NCBI GenBank assembly: GCA_037043455.1 | Contig: JAWPHD010001272.1 | Coordinates: 124,001-188,000 of the forward strand | DNA length: 64,000 bases | Direction of reading: 5' to 3' | Origin: Cyrtodaria siliqua | Lineage: Eukaryota; Mollusca; Bivalvia; Adapedonta; Hiatellidae | Part shown: in pieces, positions 33,780-45,555 of the stretch | How positions within the stretch are numbered: the stretch's first letter is position 1 | How the letters are laid out: every line of letters begins with the position of its first letter | The notes under the pieces: model-generated | Told to the model about the DNA's origin: nothing | Database searches by the model: none | The model's input: the letters and a program-made list of their open reading frames with translations, nothing else | Program-made: the position numbers and the translations under genes

Positions 33780-35030
33780 AACACAGTGATTTGGTCCTCG
33801 GTTGCATCTGTAATACAATAGCGTATTACGAGAAATAAGTCATGGCTTTATTGCACTCCCAAAAGCAATGTTTTGTGATCAAGGGCCTCATGGAAGATTA
33901 GTTTATAACTAAATGTGTTACCCTCTGTAAATAAAGACTTTTATTATTATTATTATTATAAAAAAAGTATGAGTAACAACATGACCAATATAGTAAACAC
34001 TCTTAACTTTACGGAGTGTACAGTTGTCATATGCAAAAATGGAAGAAGGACAACATGCAAATTTCATCAAATTTTATAGAAATAACTCTTTCTTTTTTTT
34101 AAAAACATCACGTTTTTGATCAAGCATTTTCGAATTCATTGTTCCCAAACGTTGTGTACACATAACAACTGATGCCCTGATGGTTATTCATACACCTTCA
34201 GTTACAGTTCTACTGTCCTTTGCCAAAGCAACTCGCTCCAATAAGTAATATTTAACCATACAAAATGAATAACTTATAATATCATATGTATACTGAATTC
34301 ACTTACCTATACTACCGCCTATCTACCACATATTATGATGTAATCTTCTACTTCTGTCAACTCCCACAGAAGCAATTGAAAAACTGAAAATTATAATCTG
34401 ATATCAGTTATAGAAATCTAAATGGACTCTTGACTAAACATACTTGATTTTGTAATAAAAACACTAAAAAGAAGAAGTTGCAGTCTGAGAGAAAGTCGTA
34501 ACCCCAGCCACTCATTTTTTCCCTATGTTATGGTATTGTTTTGGAATATTCAGACATGTGTATTGGGGGCCACATTGTCTTGATGTCAAATTACCTCTTG
34601 ATGATATGAGTAATTTTTGACTGCAAGTATTTACTCATCAGATTGAAAATGAATAACAATGAACTCTTAACTATTCTTATTATATGGAAGTTAATTAAAA
34701 GCAAGATAAATACTGTATGACCTTAATATTGGACACATCATTGGAACAAGTTTCATCATGTCAATATGGAATTAACTGTACCACAGGACACTGCAAACAA
34801 AGGTCTACATGCAAATATAATACTCATTATTTTTAAAAGTTAGGAGTATTAGTAGCAAGTTGATGAGTAATGATACTGACAATTTAAAAAAAAAAAATCT
34901 TTTTTTTAAATACGAGTCAAATACTCGAAACCTCAGTTTATCTCAGCTCTGAAGAATATTTGTATATTTTTAAATATTAATCAAGCCAACATGTGCCATT
35001 ATAGTCCAATACTATGTAACGCCAAATATA
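33780..35030. other. Non-coding interval
   Basis: A (att)n microsatellite lies at 33941-33960. No gene or mobile element recognised. Confidence 0.45.
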
Positions 35031-35034
35031 TAAC

Positions 35035-35745
35035 TCAATTATTTGAACCGCTCTTCAATTATTTGAAGAGAGGTCTAATTCAACTGAATATATGTCTATG
35101 AAGATATGTCTAATTATGTTGAATTTACCTCTCTTCAATTGAAATGAACCTCTCTTCTATTGAGTTATGTTAATTTTGTGTTCCAATGTCAAATTAACAT
35201 AAATTATTTTTGAAGAGAGGTCTAATTCAGTATTGGAATTGAACCTCTTCAATTGAATTAACTTCTCTTGCAATGAATTAGACCTAATTCAATTGAATCA
35301 GACTTCTCTTCAATTGAATTGAACCTCTCTTCAATTGAATTACACTGAGGTTCAATTAACATGTCGCCAGTTGTCAATCATTTATACATTTTAACCAATC
35401 AAACCAGAATGATACCTCCGACAAACAACACCACGTGTATAAAGCACGTGCAACTATGTTATATAAACTATTGTCAATATACTCCGACATCAACAATAGG
35501 GCTGAGATATCTAAGTACTGGCGACATGTCAATTCAGGTGTAATTGAAGAGAGGTCCAATTCTCTTCTAATGCAACTGAAGATAGGTTCAATTCATTGAA
35601 GAGATGTCTTATTCAATTGAAGACAGGTGTAATTCAATACTGAATTAGACCTCTCTTCAACTGAATTAGACCTCTCTTCAATTGAATTCAACCTCTTCAA
35701 CTGAATTAGACTTCTCTTCAAATGACTGAATAGAGGTGCAATTAG
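35035..35745. repeat. Degenerate 'cttcaattgaatt' simple repeat
   Basis: 'cctctcttcaattgaattga' and its inverse complement recur about fifteen times, interrupted by a unique segment at 35355-35530. Because the unit is partly self-complementary (CAATTG), the array appears on both strands. A smaller patch of the same sequence sits in the 30950-31150 loop. Confidence 0.75.
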
Positions 35746-36147
35746 TTGAGTTTATGTCCACAGTTGTTAATATCAACAGAAATGGAAGGAAATTTATGTT
35801 TAAGTACCTTAAATAAATAGTGTAGTGGGACTGGGCACCCGGCAGCCCCTTTAGCTGTTGTAATAGACTAACTCTGTAAGCGAGTAGGGTAGAGCACTCA
35901 TTCTTAAGCGAGGGGTCCCAGGTATGAGTCACGCACAGGTCATACTTTTCCTCCTTGGTTTACTATAATATGAGCAAATATAAAAGTAAGATTTGAATTT
36001 AAATTATTAAAAATATTACGACTGAACTGCATGTTACTGTATCAAATAAACTGAATAAAGACAGATTTGACAATTTTGATAGGCGTCCACTTTCGGGATC
36101 AATTGTGGTCCTTTACAGAACCGTTGCCCTTAAAAGGACTTTTTTTA

Positions 36148-36762
36148 TCATTCCATGGCCATCAACATCCGTTTAGCCCGGAGAACATGGGGCCACCATT
36201 GACGATTTCCTTCATCAGAAAGGTGAACATAGTCCCGTGGGTTGAAGTGACGGTTGATTTTCGGGAACTGTTTATATGTATACAGAAACACTCCCACTAA
36301 CCCAGACAAACGCTCAGCCAGCAGAAAATTAATGCGACTTTTACGTTCTTCAAAAGCTTTGGGTGTCAGCCTACTTCGCAGAGTACGAGGGCGGCGCATG
36401 ACACTACTGACAGACACAAAGATCTCTCTAGAACGTAACAGTAGCACTATTTTCACAATATCCTCGACGATACTGAACTCCGTTTCCTGCAAGCCGATGT
36501 CGTTACCACCAACATGCAAAAAAACGTATCTGGTATTCGCCGAGAGAGAGCCATGAATCTTCTGATAAAGAATCTTGGCAGTGATTCCGCTATACGATAC
36601 AAACGATGTTCCCTCTGTATCAAACCTGTCATCTCCTACCCGATGAGGACCCCTTCCTTCAAGATATCGCTTCAAATGACCCACATAAGAGTCCCCAAGA
36701 ACCAAAAACGGACAATTTCTAGCAATCAATGCATTTTTCATGGAGGCTGCCATCTTGTTCAC
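36148..36762 (-). CDS. SGNH/GDSL-type hydrolase-fold protein, single exon
   Basis: A 204-residue intact ORF. Block I is G-D-S-Y (nucleophile Ser25), block III is GGND (Asn87), and block V is DYVHLSDEG with the Asp177-x-x-His180 pair, so the catalytic Ser-Asp-His set is present. SGNH hydrolases cleave esters, often acyl groups on lipids or sugars. There is no signal peptide, so a cytosolic location is likely. A CRE-like palindrome TGACGTCA lies at 36773-36780, just upstream of the start, suggesting a host-type promoter. Intronless SGNH ORFs are frequent in invertebrate genomes, some as parts of retroelements. No reverse transcriptase lies nearby here. Substrate unknown. Confidence 0.75.
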   Translation of the reverse strand: MNKMAASMKNALIARNCPFLVLGDSYVGHLKRYLEGRGPHRVGDDRFDTEGTSFVSYSGITAKILYQKIHGSLSANTRYVFLHVGGNDIGLQETEFSIVEDIVKIVLLLRSREIFVSVSSVMRRPRTLRSRLTPKAFEERKSRINFLLAERLSGLVGVFLYTYKQFPKINRHFNPRDYVHLSDEGNRQWWPHVLRAKRMLMAME

Positions 36763-36772
36763 AACAGAGTGA

Positions 36773-36780
36773 TGACGTCA
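36773..36780. promoter_or_regulatory. CRE-like palindrome upstream of the SGNH ORF
   Basis: TGACGTCA lies 11 bp upstream of the start codon of the minus-strand ORF in a locally GC-richer context (gcgcg). The same octamer precedes the 61.9-62.4 kb gene. Binding is inferred from the sequence only. Confidence 0.4.
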
Positions 36781-37022
36781 TAGCGCGTGCTTATGGGACG
36801 AGTGAGCATCTATTTTTAGAAAAGGGAAATTCCAACAAAATGTGCTCACTTGAAGATCAGCGCTGCCAAGTACTATACCCAAATTCCCTACCCTGGTAGG
36901 GAGAGATTGGAGGAGTGGCTATCAAATTACACCAGCTATGCTGGGCTGTCAGTTACAGTGAATGATTCTAAAAATAGCAATGTAAACAGCAGACGACATA
37001 AAACAATGTACTTACAGATCAG

Positions 37023-38762
37023 CTAGGAGTAAAGTTTATCAATCCATTGACTCCAAATCATTTCTTTGAAACTATTTAATTTCCTTTTTTTTACTGGAAC
37101 TGTGTATGTCATTTCAGGATTTCTTTTGTAGCTCATTACCCTAACTGATGATGATTCTCTGTTTACATGCTCATTCCAATCTAAAGTTGCTAAATTAATT
37201 CTTAACTTATAACTTGAAGCACCAAACACAATTCGTTTGTCCACATACTGCAGAAGGGCGTTGTTAAATGACTCTACATAGTGAGTATCCATACAATATT
37301 TATATTTTTCAGCTTCTTTGTATACTGGCAAGTTTTTCAAAAAGTTAGTCAAAATTGCTACGGCTTTATCACATTTTAGAATAAATTTTGAACATTCATA
37401 ATTCGGGTCAGATCTACACCTTGAGCTTTGGAAGCAACTGTCATGATGACCTTGGTAATGTTCCACAAAGTTTAAAATATTTTCTCGTAATTTATCAGCA
37501 TTGTTTTGACTATTGTTCATAGAATGGTAGATGTGAGTCCTTATTGCAGCTGCTTTGTCTGAAAGTTCCTCGTGCCAAAGTTTTCCATGGTTACATTTAA
37601 ATCCTGATGTAATTTTTTAAGCTTGCTTTGCTATGGATTTAGTCATATGCCATGTGTCGATAGCATTCTGTGTCGGACTTCTTTCCTCTCGTACATATTT
37701 GGTAATCTGGTTGTTGTTGTCATGAGCATGGATATTGATTGGGCAATCATTCTCATCAAAGTATTCATAAATTCTTTTCACGCCAATAAGTTCATGCCGT
37801 TGAGAACAGGGGTCATCTACTTTCTTTGATATTGTTTCAACATCTAAAACTTTCTTTGTCTCCTGTCCAATGCAGACAACATCACTAAATGTGGCATTTT
37901 TTCTCCAACAGTGCCTTGCATCAGTCAGGATGTTTATTCCGGTGACATCTTCATTTTCAGACAAGCCAGCTGCAGATGTTGCTATTTCTTCTTGCAATAC
38001 TTGTTCCTTGGATCTGCTGATCGCACTGGAGACTACCTCTTCATATGATGTTTGCAGCTCTTTCATGTCTTTATCGCCTATTTCACCAATATTTGCTTCT
38101 TGGCAAAATTTATTTTAGTGGTTTGGTAACATACCAGAAGTAAAATAGCCATGAGCAATCCTTGCATTGACTAGAAATTTTCCCTGTTCTATGTGTGGTG
38201 AAGATGTCCATGAAAATGAATGATTTGATTGTTCACATTCCATATTTAGAGAAAGTACATGGCGTATTCTTTTACTGTCTTTTATTTTAATATTGTTTTC
38301 ACATTTAGATGCATGTGATTCAACCTGTGACACCAGATTTTTCACGGAACTGACAGATCCAACAAACAGCTGTTCATCAACTGCATCATCTTTGTCTATG
38401 TACTGGTACATGTATACCGACTCATCTAAGTCTGCTGCATTATCTCCATTTCTTTCTGATGGAATGTTAGTGTTGATAAAAAAATCAAAAACCCTGTGTA
38501 AGAGCTCAAAAGTTGAAATTACATTGAATTTTCCCTCTCCAAGAAACAATTTCAATCTATCCATTTTGTTGAGCAACTCCATTTTTTCATTTTCTGTCTT
38601 GTAATAATATTCTATTCGTCCCCTTAGACTGCTTTGTCTTTGTTTCTGTCGTTGATTAGATTCTTTTCTAGCTTCTTTAGAACATGACGGATATGTCCTT
38701 GCTTGAAGTCTCATAGCATCCCGTATTCTATTTAATCCAGGCTGTTCAACAGGATTATCCAT
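37023..38762 (-). pseudogene. DDE transposase with two in-frame stop codons
   Basis: A single 580-codon frame on the minus strand is interrupted by TAA at 38115-38117 and TAA at 37617-37619. The N-terminal third is basic and charged. The catalytic region shows ILTDARHCWRKN, then NIHAHDNNNQITKYV, NAIDTWHMTKSIAK and, in the last part, THYVESFNNALLQYVDKR followed by LRINLATLDWNEH. This Asp / Asp / Glu series with the DTWH and VESFNN signatures belongs to a transposase-like family common in invertebrate genomes whose superfamily name I cannot fix. No THAP finger was seen at the N-terminus. It is transcribed away from the neighbouring 39063 ORF. Inactive unless the stops are suppressed or errors. 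Confidence 0.65.
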
Positions 38763-39062
38763 GTTTTACTCTATTTCACTATTTGTTTTATTCTCAATTC
38801 CACTGTTTATCACATTAAAATGGCACTTCTATGAACTTTACCGCCAAAATAAATGTAATATGATGACTAAACAGAAATCAATGCCATATATATTCACACT
38901 GTCAGCAAATAGTTCATGATATATTAAGTTTGTGTTAAATGAAAATTAATTGCCAATTATAGTTTGTCTGGTGAAACAGTGTACTGATCAGGGATCAGTT
39001 CTGTGTATATCTTGGATATTGTAAGAACATATTGTGCTGGGAATTACAATTTAAAATAATTA

Positions 39063-39746
39063 TTGTTAGAAATGGCTGGACATGATGAAGATAACAAAAT
39101 AAGGAAGTACATAGTATATATGACAAAGGAACAGAAGGACATTACTGAAGGAATATTCAATTTTCATGGGTGGGATATAGAAGTACATAGTGGTGATTCT
39201 GATTCTGGTGTTCAATATGGACATGATAGAGATGATTTATTATCAGGAACACACGTACATGAACAGTACTTATCCACAAACACAGATACAAATGTCCCAT
39301 CTCAGAGTACTGCTAGGGTGGTTCACACGGTGCACAACAAAGACAAAGGTGTTCTACAAAATGCATGTGCCTCTCTACCCAGCCCAAATGATGTAGACAA
39401 TCAAGGACATGACCAGAATGAACACAATGATCATAACATTCCTTGCATACACTGTTTGAACCTTCCATGTGTAACTGCTTATCCGCAAGCATGGCTTGGA
39501 AGGGGCTTAGCTGCACGTCCTGGCAATAATGTCATTAGAAAAAGGCTTTACAAAAAGTTTTGGGTGATGTTGGACAGGCGAGGACTCTGGAGCAACCCTA
39601 TTTATTTAGCAAGAAAACACCAGTCCATGAGTGAATCGCATGTAGAACTTACACAAAGAGAGATAATGCCAGAATGCGTTCTAAACCAAGTGAGACACTT
39701 GTATCCAAACCCTAAAGATGTACCTTACATGGGACACTTCTGGTGA
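39063..39746 (+). CDS. Conserved uncharacterised transposon-associated protein, second ORF
   Basis: A 227-residue ORF. The N-terminal half is charged and low in complexity. The C-terminal half carries CIHCLNLPCVTAYPQAWLG, NNVIRKRLYKKFW and a last segment, IMPECVLNQVRHLYPNPKD, ending YMGHFW. The final segment resembles the end of the P2X7 receptor cytosolic C-terminal domain (a cysteine-plus-'IR..FP....Y.G' pattern), a module abundant in molluscs outside real receptors. It is divergent from the transposase with 300 bp between starts. The last ~25 codons lie in a local triplication (39722-39948), so the true 3' end may be altered. Role unknown; a DNA-binding or accessory role is only a guess. 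Confidence 0.5.
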   Translation: MLEMAGHDEDNKIRKYIVYMTKEQKDITEGIFNFHGWDIEVHSGDSDSGVQYGHDRDDLLSGTHVHEQYLSTNTDTNVPSQSTARVVHTVHNKDKGVLQNACASLPSPNDVDNQGHDQNEHNDHNIPCIHCLNLPCVTAYPQAWLGRGLAARPGNNVIRKRLYKKFWVMLDRRGLWSNPIYLARKHQSMSESHVELTQREIMPECVLNQVRHLYPNPKDVPYMGHFW

Positions 39747-39948
39747 ATTATACATATATGGATACTCAAAACACCAAGACAACACTGTTATCGTTACCTT
39801 ACATTTGGGACACTTCTGGTGAATTATACATATATGGATACTCAAAACACCAAGACAATACTGTTATCGTTACCTTACATGGGACACTTCTGGTGAATTA
39901 TACATGTATGGATACTCAAAACACCCAGACAATAATGTTATCGTTAAA
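39722..39948 (+). repeat. Three copies of a ~70-bp unit
   Basis: 'gggacacttctggtgaatta', 'tggatactcaaaacac' and 'ctgttatcgtta' repeat at about 39730, 39808 and 39882. The array starts inside the last codons of the 39063 ORF. Confidence 0.85.
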
Positions 39949-40513
39949 GGTACTTTATTCTACTTTCTTTCTTTTGAACATCTTAAACCTTATTATAATA
40001 ATCAACAGGCAATATATATACCTCTCTGCAACATGAATGAAATGTTCCAAGTTAAAGAAAGATAAGTTTATTATATAAAACAAGTTCAGGATTAAAATAA
40101 CTGTAATACTATTTTCTTCAAGTGTTCATACATTTTCCATTCAGGTTTCTCCAGCTGTAATGTAACAACTACCTAACTACTGCATGTCGTCTGCTGTAAA
40201 CACTACCACGTGTATTTGTGTACACTTCTCAGTTCATGACCCCACAGGCTCCTCCCTCATATTTTCAAATTTCTGTCAGTTGGGTTTAAATAAACTTTGA
40301 AACTAGGAATAATAAATGCTTTTACACAAATATTTTTTTACCAATACAAGTGTTTAATATCAGTGTACTTCTGTGCCAAATATATATTTTTTTTATGAGG
40401 TGGAATTTTCAAGATTTTGAAAAAGGACTCCCTGATGTAACCATGTATAAATTTAAATGAAAAACCTGCCCCAGCTCCATCTAGTGGCTTTTATACGGCA
40501 GTTGCCCCTTTAA

Positions 40514-40976
40514 GGTGTCAGACCGGTCAAAATCAGCCCATTGAACACAATGCAATATAGGCTATATTTGGAGATCAGTCACAAGTTCCACAACATTCGT
40601 TCGCTTAAATACACTTTTATTCTGTGTATTAGTTGGCTAGCAAACGGTCCCATATCTGGAATAAAACACCGATTCAGTTTTTCAACATTTCGCGTCATTC
40701 ATTCACACTATGCGTATTTTGAAATAAACATCTGTCAAAACCACATCTCTACCTAACCTCTGTGCTCATACTCTCCAAAGAAATAATCCTGACAAACACA
40801 GTGAAATACTTACTATTCATGACAACAGACATACTACTTTAACCTCAGGTTAGATTTAACAATGAAATAGAAACTAATCTTGGGAAAAACACATGCAAAC
40901 TAGAAACTTTGGATTCTTTCAAGGAACTATTTCAGCACCCTACGACCCGGAAGTATTTCCTGACTGGTCTGACACC
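40514..40976. mobile_element. MITE copy 1 (463 bp, GGTGTCAGACC ends)
   Basis: Starts GGTGTCAGACCGGTCA and ends TGACTGGTCTGACACC, imperfect inverted repeats of 16 bp. As far as I can read, its sequence is identical to copy 2 except for a 6-bp gap. No ORF of note and no clear target duplication. Confidence 0.7.
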
Positions 40977-42192
40977 TAAAAGAGTCGCGACATTTGTCAA
41001 AAATAGTTATCGAATACATCTAACTGACCAATAAGGTTTACCGAATGGAAAATCAGATGCTTTGGCAAGGACCTATTATCTTTTCGGTTCAATTCCTGCA
41101 TGCAAAGACTCATTCGGCTAATAGAAATCAAGGATTTTAAGACGCGTTATACAAAACTAGAAAAAATGCCAAAATAAATTAACCGTTTGGTATATTTCCA
41201 TCAAGTAAAGTTTTCAAACATTGCCTTCTATATACCAAACTAAAATATACACATAATGTGAGGTATAGATATCAAAATCACTCATGCATGAAATTTCTTC
41301 ATTTTTCATGGAGAAACAGACATTCTGTTAAATTCCAACACTTTTGAGGCACACAATAGACCATAAGGCTGCTTTGGAGCACATTTACATGCACAATGTC
41401 CAATAAAAGATACAGTTGGGCTATAAAATGCCAGAAAAAAGAGACAAAATTGAAGTAATGACTCAAAAGCTAAGCCTACCCCATATGCCTGTAGCAGTTT
41501 TAAAGGCCACTAATACATTCAAGTCTTGGGCAACAGCAAGACAAACTGAATCACACACCAGAATAGTATATATTTCAGTGGATTATACCATTATCTCTAA
41601 CAAAATACCAAATTAATGTGTTAAATTGCAATTGTATGCCATTGCATAGTGATTTCATCTGAATTAATGAAGAAAAATGGGTGGGATTTACACCATGTTT
41701 AACAAAAAACTAAAATAAATGCTAAATTCCATAAATTTCTGTATATTTCAGTTTCAGATTGTAAAACCCATCATCGCGTACAAAATTTACAGATTCTCAG
41801 GCTTTCGATACAAAGTAAGACTCCTCCTAGAGTCGCGTCATGTCAAAATGTCAATACCGATACATTTTCAGATTTTAGCCTCATACGGTACCTTAAAATA
41901 ATAAAATTGCCATTTGTTGTAGGAATTGTGACAGATCTATTACCTTTTGCAACTAATCCACTTAAAGGCACTTGAGAGCCTACTTAAAGTGCTTTAGGGC
42001 CACTCCAAATCACTAGGACCCCCAAATTCCACCCTAAAACACACACATTCTATTTCAATTGCAAAAAAACATGTTCTGTTGTAAAATTCAAAAATTAACA
42101 TCAACTTTTTTTTTCTCACTCAGCTGCAAGCTTCCACAGAAAAAATCAACTGGATTTGGCCATTAATAAGAAAAATGCATTTTGTCCATCTT
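40977..42192. other. Interval between the two MITE copies
   Basis: AT-rich, with no gene recognised. Several 60-70 codon frames are open but show no motif. Confidence 0.4.
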
Positions 42193-42661
42193 GGTGTCAG
42201 ACCGGTCAAAATCAGCCCATTGAACACAATGCAATATAGGCTATATTTGGAGATCAGTCACAAGTTCCACAACATTCGTTCGCTTAAATACACTTTTATT
42301 CTGTGTATTAAACACAGTTGGCTAGCAAACGGTCCCATATCTGGAATAAAACACCGATTCAGTTTTTCAACATTTCGCGTCATTCATTCACACTATGCGT
42401 ATTTTGAAATAAACATCTGTCAAAACCACATCTCTACCTAACCTCTGTGCTCATACTCTCCAAAGAAATAATCCTGACAAACACAGTGAAATACTTACTA
42501 TTCATGACAACAGACATACTACTTTAACCTCAGGTTAGATTTAACAATGAAATAGAAACTAATCTTGGGAAAAACACATGCAAACTAGAAACTTTGGATT
42601 CTTTCAAGGAACTATTTCAGCACCCTACGACCCGGAAGTATTTCCTGACTGGTCTGACACC
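42193..42661. mobile_element. MITE copy 2 (469 bp), same orientation as copy 1
   Basis: Same ends and body as 40514-40976, with a 6-bp insertion (aacaca, a local slip at 'tattaaacacagttgg'). The near identity indicates a recent event. Confidence 0.7.
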
Positions 42662-42782
42662 TTAAGCGCGAGGCATGTCGGAATTGAACTACTTTCACAA
42701 TGGCGGCGTTAGAAGTTTTGTAATTTCGCGACGAGTGATTTTTCTAATTTTTTCCTAAATTTAGAAGGTAATTTGTTTCAAA

Positions 42783-42855
42783 ATGGCATTTGCCTATACA
42801 CCGATACTTGCTACGCCTGTCAAGGGAGTAAAGTCATGTCTAGCATGTGATAAAA
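42783..42855 (+). CDS. Possible first exon, unrecognised
   Basis: An ATG in an aaaATGGC context opens MAFAYTPILATPVKGV and a SCLACDK motif (CxxC), then meets a donor-like AAAA|GTACGT. A locally CpG-containing upstream stretch (42660-42760, with 'caatggcggcg' and 'cgcgacgag') could be a promoter. Weak evidence only. Confidence 0.25.
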
Positions 42856-43439
42856 GTACGTCAGGAAATGTAAGAAGCTTAAAAAATGTAGCCATGCCAT
42901 AGATCTACATACATACATATGTACATATATATCCATGGCCATGCGAACCATATTGACAGCATATATGTGCATGGATCTGATCATGGTCCATTTAGTGTTA
43001 CATTGCCCCACAAAATTCAATATTGTTAAAAAGAGTATCAAATATCTTCATTAGACTCATTAAGGCTTTATCTGATCAAATTTACATTGACAGACCTATA
43101 GGATATAAGGATTAACTGCTACTTAAATAGATGACCCCTCATTTATTTCTGTTCATAACTGGTGTCCATTCCATGTGTGAATAAGGCTCTTAATTTAACA
43201 GTAGCACAGTAATGAATGCCAAACACTGTTGGTAACACTTATGACTGTCTTTTGTGAAACAGATTTAATGAATTTATTTATTTATTTTTTTAAATGAGGA
43301 CAGTGTTAATGTGGACACCGTTATGAACAGTAGATCTTTTCCTCTCTCAATCATACTGAATAAATGTCTTTTTATATTTTATGTAAAATACACAACCATA
43401 TAAAACACAAGTCTTGTAGAATAAAATGTAATACTATTT

Positions 43440-44030
43440 ATTCAGAAAGATATGTCTGTAATGGAAATAGTAAAACAACACATTGTTCATAACCTGGAAA
43501 CCGAAGTTCACTGTTATGAGCTGTAAATCTCATACAATCTGTTACCCTCTTTAACTTTTATTTAAATGTCATTTTAAATGAATAACTTGAATAAAAACAG
43601 TTCCCCAAAAACAGATATTATGTTAAGATAGTCAGGAATAGATATACACATACACATTGTTCATACCATGGACACCGAAGTTCAACGTTTTGAGTAGCAA
43701 ATCTCATTCAATATATTCACCTACATAAGATTGAATAAACTTCGATTCAAATGTAATTCTATTGCTTAAATTGAATAAAACAGGTCCTCTAAAATGGCAA
43801 TTAAGATAGGAGTTGATAGTCACATAAACACTGTTCATAACCTAGACACCAAAGTTCACCATTATGAGTTAGGAAATCTCAAGATTTCAATACGTTCACC
43901 TCTCAATTGAATCAACTTTTTGTTTAATGGCATTTTAAATGCATAACTTGAATAAAAACAGGTCTTCAAAAATATAAGGAATGGATCGTCACATAAACTG
44001 TTCATTAGCTGACACCAACAATGCATATGA
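43440..44030 (+). repeat. Three diverged copies of a ~180-bp unit
   Basis: 'attgttcataacctggaaac', 'cgaagttcac.gttatgag', 'aaatctcatacaat' and 'gaataacttgaataaaaaca' recur near 43480, 43660 and 43830. Confidence 0.7.
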
Positions 44031-44039
44031 GCTCACTCT

Positions 44040-45420
44040 TCGTTGACATGCCATCTTTCCATAAATTATCAAGTGCTGGTATTTACTTAGTGACATGTAC
44101 AAGACGTACTTACCTGTTTAGTCGCACACATTACAATAGGATTATTACTATAGTAACTTGTTCTGGAAGATAGACTGATATATACAATGTATGAATACCG
44201 GGTCTATGTGCAAATCAGATGGAATAGGCTATGGAAGTGTCTTGCCTAAGTAGGTGTTGACACACTGTCGCTTTTATAGCAACCTATTAATGATAAAATG
44301 GTTGAGAGAACTCTCGTCTACAGTGCCAAAATTTAGATACACCATTCACTGAATTTGTATTTGACATTGAATATATATTTATTTATTTTTGATATATTTA
44401 TTTCTGCAAAAAAAACTTTTACCAAGCCTCTACTTAATATATACCAGCTCAGTACTGTAACTTTGGTTATAATTCTAACTTCGATGTAGAAACTTTTTAT
44501 CTAGAAAAACGATTGTACAATCACTATATGCCATAAAATATGTTGTGAGTCTAATACTAAACTGACATCTGTAAAAAAAAAAGCAGATATATGTTGCGAA
44601 CTACATAAGCAAGGGAAACGTGTATATTAAAACCGATATATTAATATAGAACATCATCATTACCATCCGAATATTATAGTTTATATAAAATAAATATTAA
44701 AAAATAAAGTACAAACAACAAATATTATACTAATTTTATTTCATCCAAAAAAATATGAAGTTGTCTTTTACTGAATAAATATATTAATTGGACACATGTT
44801 GGAGGATAATTTAAAATTTTAACTTTTCTATGACTGGGTCAAAAGAATGTTTTTGTTTGTAGATACGGTTTGAATGAAACTTTAATTCGTGCGTCTTCTA
44901 AGCGTAAGCAAATCATATGTAAGCCTCCTGTCCATCGTCCAAATTTGGGTAACGTTCTCGTATAGATCTGACAACGCAGGCGGGAACAACACGTCTATTC
45001 TTCCTTCCCATTTTTCCGTGAACCCACAGGGTAAATTGGCGATAGGCAGTCAGTCTATAGAACCTGTAGATAGATGAAAAAGCAAGGCAAATGTTATTAA
45101 AGCTATTGTCTTTTTAAGATTGTGTAAATAGTTAAATATTGTTAAAGGGACACACAGCAATCTTGATATATTTCCACTCATAATTTGAAAATAAGCATCT
45201 TTCTATGAATCGTTGATTAAAAGAAATCGTTGAGATCATTTAATTTAAACATTAGTTATAGAAAAAGTTAAAAACAGTTATAAATAAAAAGTTTCAGTAA
45301 GACCTAAATTAAAATATTGTTTGTTTGCCCTTTGTCTACCCAGAAAAAAATCACAGGTTAAATTATTTATTTTATTTGATAAAACTTTATTTTCTTGCAT
45401 GTTTTTCATATAGAGATTAT
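44040..45420. other. AT-rich non-coding interval
   Basis: No gene or mobile-element end that I can support. Confidence 0.45.
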
Positions 45421-45427
45421 TTAACAG

Positions 45428-45555
45428 CTGGGATCGCTTATAGGGAAATCCTTTACAAGATTGTAGACGTGTGTTTTTTTTCACGAACGAGTGTATGCGA
45501 GTGAAAAAAAAAAACACGCCTACCATTAAGTGAAGGATTTCCCTATAAGCGATGT
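45428..45555. repeat. Foldback mini-element, 21-bp arms
   Basis: 'atcgcttatagggaaatcct' (45431 on) and its exact reverse complement near 45533-45553 flank an 80-bp centre. The centre itself holds 'gtgttttttttcac' opposite 'gtgaaaaaaaaaaacac', so the whole segment folds into one long hairpin. Confidence 0.75.

Larger units (their letters stand above)
36987..40196. mobile_element. 3.2-kb candidate DNA transposon with two divergent genes
   Basis: Inverted 13-bp ends CAGCAGACGACAT (36987-36999) and ATGTCGTCTGCTG (40184-40196) are flanked by taaa on each side (36983-36986, 40197-40200), a possible 4-bp target duplication. Inside are a minus-strand DDE transposase relic (37023-38762) and a plus-strand ORF (39063-39746) in divergent orientation with a 300-bp intergenic region. 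The layout fits a two-gene cut-and-paste transposon. Superfamily is uncertain: a TTAA-like 4-bp target would suit Kolobok, but I could not confirm this from motifs. Confidence 0.6.

Noticed and set aside
40516..42660. LTR retrotransposon with TG...CA long terminal repeats
   Set aside because: The direct repeats extend beyond TG/CA to GG/CC, have inverted ends of their own, enclose no gag/pol and show no flanking duplication; a MITE pair fits better.
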